DNA from: a virus
Strand: one strand, 5' to 3'
Length of the DNA stretch: 20,691 nucleotides
Virus record (IMG/VR): IMGVR_UViG_3300025652_000702
Span: 1 to 20,691 of that record
Part shown: positions 15,410-20,691 of the stretch, piece after piece
Layout: each line of letters opens with the position of its first letter
Numbering within the stretch: the stretch's first letter is position 1
Translations under genes and position numbers: made by a program
Notes under the pieces: model-generated
What the model was told of the DNA's origin: nothing
What the model saw: the letters and a program-made list of their open reading frames with translations, nothing else
Databases searched by the model: none

Positions 15410-17908
15410 TTACAGCACTCTTACTTTTAGATTTTGCGCTGCAAGTGATTTTATTTTGACGCTTGTTGAGCTAGGAAACTCAGCTTCATAGTCCGTTCCA
15501 TTTATGGCCATCCGCACAAGTGCCTCACTGTCGTAATTTATTGTTACACCGTCCGAAATCGGGGCTGTTGATCCAGATGCAATGTATGTTGCAATCATTA
15601 AATCCAGCGTATTTCCAAGGGTAATGTGATTGGCGTCTGCGACTGCATCTAATTGGGCTTTATTCATACGGTTATTGGCTGTTGCTAGAGCCTGTTGTAG
15701 TGCGCTCAATTCAGTGTTTGTAGTAGCATTTGCCCACGTTTCAGAGCCGTAGGTAGCATTGGTATTTACTTGCCAAGTGCCAGAGTTGTTTTTAGCAATT
15801 GAGCGTGTGCCGTTTGTATTGTGAAGCACCTTCCACGTCACATGATTATCGGTTGAAATTGCATAGCTTAATGTGCCACTGCCAGCCGTTTCGTCGGCTA
15901 CCATAGAGTTAATATCAGTCCATGAGCTGCTGTCGATTTGCCCAGAAGCTGCTGTGACAGATGGAAAATACTGACTTGTGGGGTATGTTTCTGACCCAAT
16001 CAGCCACTGTTTAAAAATTCCAGCCGCACCCTTTTGTGCATAAAAATGTTTCCCAGTGGGTGAGAAACCAAAACTGTTTTCAACGAGATTCGCTATTGTT
16101 GTACCAGATCCGTGTGTAGAGATATCCCAAGCCGTTGAGAGGGTAAAAAACTTAGTGGTGCTTGAGCCAAATTGATCGCTGCAAATCAAAGATTTACCAT
16201 CCGCGCCTAATGCAGCAGAGGTAATTCTGGTCATAATACTACTACTTTGTTCACTATCTAAACTGCAACTATTGATTATGTCATAACTATTTGTCATCGT
16301 AAATTGTCGGATATTTCCTCCGCCTTGTAGATATCCGTCTATGGCCCGAAAGCCTGTAAAACCATCCTTAAACATAACCGCTTTAATTTCTGAATTAGAC
16401 GAGAGGCTAGTAGTTGTTCCGACGTAAGTTACGGTTGAACTAAGATCATAAGCAGTCGCAATTCGGTATTGATGTATCGCACCGCTGCTGCCTCTATTTA
16501 CATAGAAATTTTTACCGTCTGGTGAAATTGACATGCTTCCGTATGACCCACTTAATGCAGCGCCAATTTGAGTCAATGTGATTTGGTTTCCAGAATTTGT
16601 ATAAGATAGAGTAGACATGTCAAAGGGAGTTGAAGCGTTTAAACAAGTTAGTTTGGGTGGGTTTGATTCATCCACAAAAAAGACTTTGTCTCCAGAAGCG
16701 GAAACTACAATGCCACCGCTGTGAGCGCTGCTAACCGATCCACCCGCACTTGTTACTATCCCATGCAGGGCAGACGAAGTTGTAGTTGGGGAAGTTGCAG
16801 AAAAAGGTGATGCAAAATTATAGCCGATTTCGCTTGCAGAAATCGTTAGGCCGCTACCATCACTCTTTGCAACACTCCCGTGCATATCCCACGCACCAGA
16901 AGCTATTGCGTTTGTATTCGTAAAATTGGTCGAACTAGTGTATCCCCCAGCCGCTGAAGTTAAAACCGCAACTCCGCCATTTCCAGTGATTGTTTTACCA
17001 ACGTCTGAAGAAGAAAACGATCCTGATCCAAGCGAAAAAGTGCCTGATCCAACAGCACTTGGTGTAAGCGTGACGGAGGTTGCTTCATCAAGGCGCGTGT
17101 AATTGCTGGCACTGGAATTTACATCCCAGTTGCCTTTGGAACTTAGCCCAGCTTGAGCGATTTCTTTGAACACAGAAACATTTGGAACCGGGCTGATTGC
17201 ACTAGTAAGTGTAATGCTAGCTTCTTCATTATTGGAAAATGTTTTAGTAAGCGTACCAACCGCTGACGCAGCCCCAGAGGATGGCGCAGCAATATTAATA
17301 CTTGCACCCATTCCGCTATGATTCGAGCATTTGTACCAAAGTGCAGGCGCATCTTGCTCAAGCTTTATCTCAGTGTAGCTGCCTTTTGAGCCGGGTGTTC
17401 CAACCGTGCGAACGCCTGTTGAATAAGTGCTGCCGTCAGCGCTGCCAGATGCCAAAACGAGAGGATGCCCTGCATTTGTGTAAATGTTCTGGTGGATGCG
17501 ATAAGTTATGCTGGGAAGCATTGTGATAATTTGCTGGCTTGTGCCATCAATTACAAACTTGCCGCCTGCAACAGTGGCAGTCATTTCTTGCGTGAAATCA
17601 GAGTCAACAGCCGTGATAAACACGTTATGAGTGCCGCTAGCAAGCGTAATGCAATTATTGCTGTTTGAACTAAGCTGAACTAAAGTATCCAAGCGAAAAA
17701 GCCTAGTTCCAGCGCTGGAGCTGTACACTGCCTCACCAATTTCAAAATCAGTGCCGTTTTCCGCTTCGATGCAGTAGCGCAAAACATCGCCATCCACAAC
17801 GCCAGCCGTGGCAAATGTGACAAAGCCGTCAGCCGCACTTCCGAGCGTAATTGTACTCGTGCCAGTTGTCGTTGTTGTCATTTTAGCTCTGTTAAAAAGC
17901 TTGCTCAT
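15410..17908 (-). CDS. Large tail fibre with cupredoxin-like and beta-propeller-like regions
   Basis: Residues 1-105 of this 832-aa protein form an N-terminal attachment domain beginning MSKLFNRAKMTTTTTG. Residues 130-207 look like a cupredoxin fold with AGHPL (H148) and WYKCSNHSGMG (C194, H197, M200), the ligand set and C-x2-H-x2-M spacing of type 1 copper proteins such as amicyanin. Residues 398-645 contain about five blade-like repeats with S(P/A)xGKxFY and xQYRIATAYDLS-like strands (SGDKVFF 405, SPDGKNFY 462, GADGKSL 568, SPTGKHFY 616). Residues 730-832 are helical, then beta. It is probably a receptor-binding protein. It lacks an obvious sugar-cleaving motif. AGGTG near the upstream stop supports the start. 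Confidence 0.68.
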   Translation of the reverse strand: MSKLFNRAKMTTTTTGTSTITLGSAADGFVTFATAGVVDGDVLRYCIEAENGTDFEIGEAVYSSSAGTRLFRLDTLVQLSSNSNNCITLASGTHNVFITAVDSDFTQEMTATVAGGKFVIDGTSQQIITMLPSITYRIHQNIYTNAGHPLVLASGSADGSTYSTGVRTVGTPGSKGSYTEIKLEQDAPALWYKCSNHSGMGASINIAAPSSGAASAVGTLTKTFSNNEEASITLTSAISPVPNVSVFKEIAQAGLSSKGNWDVNSSASNYTRLDEATSVTLTPSAVGSGTFSLGSGSFSSSDVGKTITGNGGVAVLTSAAGGYTSSTNFTNTNAIASGAWDMHGSVAKSDGSGLTISASEIGYNFASPFSATSPTTTSSALHGIVTSAGGSVSSAHSGGIVVSASGDKVFFVDESNPPKLTCLNASTPFDMSTLSYTNSGNQITLTQIGAALSGSYGSMSISPDGKNFYVNRGSSGAIHQYRIATAYDLSSTVTYVGTTTSLSSNSEIKAVMFKDGFTGFRAIDGYLQGGGNIRQFTMTNSYDIINSCSLDSEQSSSIMTRITSAALGADGKSLICSDQFGSSTTKFFTLSTAWDISTHGSGTTIANLVENSFGFSPTGKHFYAQKGAAGIFKQWLIGSETYPTSQYFPSVTAASGQIDSSSWTDINSMVADETAGSGTLSYAISTDNHVTWKVLHNTNGTRSIAKNNSGTWQVNTNATYGSETWANATTNTELSALQQALATANNRMNKAQLDAVADANHITLGNTLDLMIATYIASGSTAPISDGVTINYDSEALVRMAINGTDYEAEFPSSTSVKIKSLAAQNLKVRVL

Positions 17909-17916
17909 GTCCGCAC

Positions 17917-18300
17917 CTAGTCTAGTGTGATGTCTAAATTGCCTGCCGGGATGCGGAATGCGTCGCCGTCGTTAATTGTTTTTGACGCCGACAGCGCAGA
18001 GTAGACGATCATGTTGCCGCCGCTGCTCGCGTCAAAGACAGCCAAATGCGAAACTGCCCCCCAGTTGCCGCCAGAAGCAGCCGCAAATTCAACTGCGGCA
18101 GAATTGGTTGCTTCGTTGCCGCTGACTGAAAACGCTACCGTTTTGCGCGCGTAGGCGTTGCCACTAATCTCGGTGCCGCCGCCAGCTTCGCCCGGTGCGC
18201 CAGTAAACAGGCCGATAAACCAAGCCGTAGGGCGTGTGACGCTCGTTGCGGTGAATGTGTAAGTCAGTAAGTGCGTCTCGTGCGCGTTCGTAAAACTCAT
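17917..18300 (-). CDS. Conserved minor tail / virion protein, 127 aa
   Basis: This compact beta-rich protein resembles a widespread group of small phage virion proteins: it begins MSFTNAHETHLLTYTF, has TAWFIGLFTGAPGEAGGGTE (25-44), NAYARKTVAF, then GNWGAVSHLAVFDASSGGN (78-96) and ends AGNLDITLD. These are encoded beside adaptor and fibre genes and are annotated as tail or structural proteins without a firm role. GGAG lies 9 nt before the ATG. The 49-nt gap upstream of it holds the second copy of the shared intergenic motif. Confidence 0.68.
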   Translation of the reverse strand: MSFTNAHETHLLTYTFTATSVTRPTAWFIGLFTGAPGEAGGGTEISGNAYARKTVAFSVSGNEATNSAAVEFAAASGGNWGAVSHLAVFDASSGGNMIVYSALSASKTINDGDAFRIPAGNLDITLD

Positions 18301-18320
18301 GTTTTTGTCTCCATATCGAG

Positions 18321-18335
18321 CGGTATTATGTTACC
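18321..18335 (+). promoter_or_regulatory. Near-palindromic motif CGGTATTATGTTACC, copy 2
   Basis: It differs at one of 15 positions from the minus-strand sequence at 1577-1591. It lies in the gap between the adaptor stop and the start of the 127-aa gene. The two copies have opposite orientation relative to transcription, which suits a dimer-binding operator better than a promoter. Confidence 0.4.
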
Positions 18336-18349
18336 ATGTGTCATCTGGT

Positions 18350-18970
18350 TTAGAAAGAAGTGACGCGCATGCGAAGCCCAGAGCCAGCATTTCGCGTATT
18401 GTCTGAGGAAGTTTGCATTGAAGCGAGCGCAGCGGCGTACATTGCCCCCCAAACTTGCAGGCGCGCGTCGTCAAGCAAATATGGCGCTGCCTGCATCAAC
18501 GCGCCGTATAGGTAAATGTCAGGCGCGTCTGCCAGCACGAAGTTTGATGTATTGCTGTCACTTAGCGCGGGTATCTTAGCGTAATACGTGAGCTGCGCTG
18601 TATAATCGCCGTCTGGCGTTGGATAAAGCTCGATTTGGTCGCCAATGTGGGCGTATTGCTTGGGGCGTCCTGACGTATTGCCGCTACTTTCGCGCTGAGT
18701 TAGCATTGCGTCTAAGCTGACCAGCTCAAGGCGATGCGTTGTGCCACTTGTGATGCCAAGGCGCACAGTTTCAAGATGATCGCCGGGAAGTTGTACAAAG
18801 CGCGTGTCAAGCGTTGCATTATCGCGGTCAATCATTTGCAGATGCCGCAAATCCCGATTTAATGCCGCCTCAGTCAACGCAATGAAATCGGGAATAACGG
18901 AAGTTAAATCATCCCGATTGAGCCAGCTCGCTATAGCGGTTTTTAACTCTGCGTAAGTGGTGATGCTCAT
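18350..18970 (-). CDS. Head-tail adaptor protein (SU10-adaptor / P22 gp4-like)
   Basis: The protein begins MSITTYAELKTAIASWLNRD followed by DFIALTEAALNRDLR (28-42). This amphipathic helical start is characteristic of the phage adaptor family that docks under the portal and joins it to the tail. The central part (about 55-130) is beta-rich with VQLPGDHLETVRL and HIGDQIELYPTP, and the C-terminal part is helical. The length of 206 aa is typical. GAGGT lies 9 nt before the ATG. The gene stands at the head of the tail block, far from the portal with which it should interact. Confidence 0.75.
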   Translation of the reverse strand: MSITTYAELKTAIASWLNRDDLTSVIPDFIALTEAALNRDLRHLQMIDRDNATLDTRFVQLPGDHLETVRLGITSGTTHRLELVSLDAMLTQRESSGNTSGRPKQYAHIGDQIELYPTPDGDYTAQLTYYAKIPALSDSNTSNFVLADAPDIYLYGALMQAAPYLLDDARLQVWGAMYAAALASMQTSSDNTRNAGSGLRMRVTSF

Positions 18971-18998
18971 TGAAAAGACCTCAACAAATGTTTATATT
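18970..18998 (+). promoter_or_regulatory. Sigma70-like promoter for the plus-strand small gene
   Basis: TTGAAA (18970-18975) and TATATT (18993-18998) each match the consensus at five of six positions and are spaced exactly 17 nt apart. Transcription would start near 19005, giving a short leader with GGGAG (19007-19011) 7 nt before the ATG at 19019. The -35 box overlaps the start codon of the divergent adaptor gene, so the two starts may interfere. Confidence 0.5.
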
Positions 18999-19018
18999 GC
19001 AGGGATGGGAGAAAAATT

Positions 19019-19207
19019 ATGGAAAATCCGTTTGACTTGAATGACCCGCAAGCAATGCGAGAAAATATTGTGCTGCGTGCAATCCATTTGGACAGAAGTG
19101 ACTTAAAGCAACTTGAGGCGTTTGATGCTATGGTCTGTGGCGCACTTGGCCTTGATGCTGAAGATGTACCGCCGCAATTCATCTTTGACTCTCTCTCAGT
19201 TGCATAA
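19019..19207 (+). CDS. Antisense-oriented small acidic protein (moron-like)
   Basis: This is the only convincing plus-strand gene. It encodes 62 aa beginning MENPFDLNDPQAMREN, with 12 acidic and 4 basic residues and amphipathic helices (REN to DAMVCGALGL). There is no signal or membrane segment. Its own promoter-like boxes and a GGGAG ribosome-binding site 7 nt upstream favour a real gene. It overlaps the end of the convergent large gene by 29 nt and fills the gap before the adaptor gene. A minus-strand frame of 71 codons (19182-18967), joined to both neighbours by ATGA, competes for the same DNA but is Ser-rich and rich in otherwise uncommon codons. Size, acidity and independent expression recall phage cargo genes (host-takeover or anti-defence), but no function can be read from the sequence. 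Confidence 0.6.
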   Translation: MENPFDLNDPQAMRENIVLRAIHLDRSDLKQLEAFDAMVCGALGLDAEDVPPQFIFDSLSVA

Positions 19208-20691
19208 GGTAATCGACTATTTCTTGAGTAAATTCTTGCCCCGGAAGTTGAGTTTTCATCGCATAAGTCTTGTGGCTATCTGAAAAAGGCTGACCTTTTT
19301 TAGTAACTTTATTTTTCATGTCATTGTACGTGTCTCGGAACAGCAAGCCCTGATGCACGCGAGGAATGCCGCCAAGATATTTACCTTTAAGCTGCGTGTT
19401 GTAAGTTGAATGCGGTACTGTGGGCGTTTTTAATAAACCTGAGCTTGTGTCAATTTTTCCTAATGCCATGCCAGCCGTGCCAGATGGGCTTTGAATTTGA
19501 TCAGGGTCAGTTACGGCAAGCCTCATTTTTGCTGGACTAGGAAAGCCCATTTTTTGAGCTGGAGACGTGTCCATAAGGCGTATAAACGCTTTACGAATAT
19601 CTGGAGCTGCTTTTTCAACGTAATCGCGTAAATCTGGATTAAGTATTCCCGGCCAGTTAGGGTCAACGGATTTTTTCATAGCAGCATCAAACAACTTGGC
19701 GTCTTTTTTCTTGATTGGAGCCAGTTTTACCATTTCGGCCATCGTTGCGGCAGCGAAGTTGGTAAAGTCTACAGCATCAGGAGCCATGCCAATTGTAACG
19801 CCAACAACATCTTTTTCTTCTTTGTTGGCTTTTTTTATAGCCTCGTCTCTTAACCGCTTAACAATGTTTTGAGCTGATGCCCAAATTGAGCCGTCTGCTT
19901 GTGCCGCCGGGCCAACCATAAAATCAGCGCCTGCCTCGGTCACAACTGACTTGTCAAACTTCATATCGTCAATGCCAGTTATCTCAAGACCGCCGCTTGA
20001 TTTATCGCCAAAGAACGGCAAGGCAATTTTACCAAGTAAGCCTTCAATGTCAGCCTCTTTTCTTGGAAGATTTACTCCAAGATCAGTGCGCTGCACTTCC
20101 ACCTCTGAAAGAGGTTTATCCATTTTTGTTTTTTGGTAACCGAGCGGATCAAGCTCTGACTTTGTCATCTTTGAAGCATCACTTGCCAACAATCCCGCCG
20201 CACCTGCCGACTTGCTCGCGTTTGCGTAAAAATCTTCCAACTCTGGGCGTGCGAAACCTTGCAGAATAGAGTTGGCACTGCGCGGATCTAAAATCTGGCG
20301 CTGTGTAGCTGTCTCCAGAGCGGCCTGCACGCGCTGAATAGGAGCGGCATTTATGTTGGCAGGGTCTACGCCGTTTTGCGTCAGTATGTCAGCCAATTCG
20401 GGCTTTGCGCGAGCGTGCTGGCTAAGTACAAGCGCGCCGACGCTGGCGTTGGCGTTTGCTGTTGTAACAGGTGCAGAAGCAGATGGCCGCACCGCGTTTA
20501 CAGCAGCGCCACCGCCGAGCATAGCCGTGCCAGCCGTTTGCATGGCCGCACCCAGCATTTCGTCGTCTGTCAGCAAACCTTTTGCAGCCATGCCGGGATT
20601 TTCAACGCCGCCGACGAGCGCGCCGAGCGCATCCGTGATATAATCCTTAAACCGTGTTTGCAGCTTGCCACCTTTGAAGGCGTCGAGCAGG
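19179..20691 (-). CDS. C-terminal 503 residues of a very large phage protein of unknown function
   Basis: The frame is open to the right edge (LLDAFKGGKLQTRFKDYITD precedes the internal ATG at 20591), so the visible part is only the C-terminus and the true start lies outside. An Ala-rich, probably disordered stretch is followed by a beta/alpha domain with FMVGPAAQADGSIWASAQ, MAPDAVDFTNFAAATMAEM, DPNWPGIL, DIRKAFIRLMDT, GFPSPAKMRLAVTD and STYNTQLKGKYLGG. I associate this arrangement with conserved C-terminal domains of giant phage 'polyvalent' or internal proteins, but no enzymatic site is recognisable. It may be a virion protein injected with the DNA. The end overlaps the plus-strand gene by 29 nt. 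Confidence 0.65.
   Translation of the reverse strand, partial: LLDAFKGGKLQTRFKDYITDALGALVGGVENPGMAAKGLLTDDEMLGAAMQTAGTAMLGGGAAVNAVRPSASAPVTTANANASVGALVLSQHARAKPELADILTQNGVDPANINAAPIQRVQAALETATQRQILDPRSANSILQGFARPELEDFYANASKSAGAAGLLASDASKMTKSELDPLGYQKTKMDKPLSEVEVQRTDLGVNLPRKEADIEGLLGKIALPFFGDKSSGGLEITGIDDMKFDKSVVTEAGADFMVGPAAQADGSIWASAQNIVKRLRDEAIKKANKEEKDVVGVTIGMAPDAVDFTNFAAATMAEMVKLAPIKKKDAKLFDAAMKKSVDPNWPGILNPDLRDYVEKAAPDIRKAFIRLMDTSPAQKMGFPSPAKMRLAVTDPDQIQSPSGTAGMALGKIDTSSGLLKTPTVPHSTYNTQLKGKYLGGIPRVHQGLLFRDTYNDMKNKVTKKGQPFSDSHKTYAMKTQLPGQEFTQEIVDYLMQLRESQR
19283..19300 (+). terminator. Possible terminator hairpin after the plus-strand small gene
   Basis: AAAAAGG (19283-19289) and CCTTTTT (19294-19300) form a 7-bp stem with a CTGA loop, followed by one more T. 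It lies 75 nt downstream of the plus-strand stop codon, inside the large minus-strand gene. The stem has only two G-C pairs, so it would be a weak terminator; it may simply be coding sequence. Confidence 0.25.

Noticed and set aside
18967-19182. 71-codon minus-strand frame joined to both neighbouring genes by ATGA
   Set aside because: The two overlaps are suggestive, but the product is Ser/Cys-rich and unlike phage proteins, its codons look poor, the ribosome-binding site is weak, and the plus-strand frame has better start signals. Kept as the main alternative.
20591-20591. Internal ATG as the start of the large right-edge gene
   Set aside because: The frame continues open upstream to the edge with ordinary protein sequence and no ribosome-binding site is visible before this ATG.

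Overview
The window is a virion-structure module of a tailed double-stranded DNA phage (free phage contig or prophage; the window cannot distinguish them). Coding density is close to 100 %. All large genes lie on the minus strand, so transcription runs from position 20691 down to 1. No terminase, integrase, replication gene, holin, tRNA or CRISPR array is visible. The set of a P22-type portal, a beta-propeller tail-hub protein, a virion lysozyme and several large low-complexity internal proteins points to a short-tailed (podovirus-like) particle. The capsid and adaptor proteins recall the SU10/DUF5309 type. Sequence style, especially the tail-fibre modules and the internal proteins, resembles marine phages of Alphaproteobacteria; that host assignment is inference.

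In order of transcription: (1) the 3' part of a very large protein of unknown function enters from the right edge (20691-19179). (2) A 208-nt interval follows that lacks a convincing minus-strand gene but carries a small plus-strand gene (19019-19207) with a sigma70-like promoter and a Shine-Dalgarno site. (3) A head-tail adaptor (18970-18350) is followed by the adhesion block: a 127-aa minor tail protein, an 832-aa fibre with a cupredoxin-like domain and a beta-propeller-like region, a 212-aa Ala/Ser/Cys repeat protein, a 226-aa fibre protein, a 336-aa protein made of three related modules, and a tail-assembly-chaperone-like protein. (4) The tail hub (12619-11144) and two 118-aa proteins follow. 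(5) The ejection or internal-protein block is next: 350 aa, 606 aa, 512 aa with an N-terminal lysozyme-like domain, and 762 aa. (6) The head block has portal, a 78-aa protein, an acidic-basic scaffold and the start of the major capsid protein, which runs off the left edge.

Nearly all junctions are a few bases or overlap as TAATG or ATGA, which indicates one translationally coupled operon. Two of these overlaps also reveal the correct starts of two genes (10435 and 14091). The larger untranslated spots are at 1556-1620, 18301-18349 and 18971-19178. The first two share a near-palindromic 15-bp motif, and the first also forms two mutually exclusive hairpins that cover the ribosome-binding site of the 78-aa gene.

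The most unusual observations are the independent antisense-oriented small gene, the alternative hairpin before the capsid genes, the shared intergenic motif, an exact 30-bp in-frame duplication between the tail-hub gene and an ejection-protein gene, and a copper-site-like H/C-x2-H-x2-M arrangement in a tail fibre.
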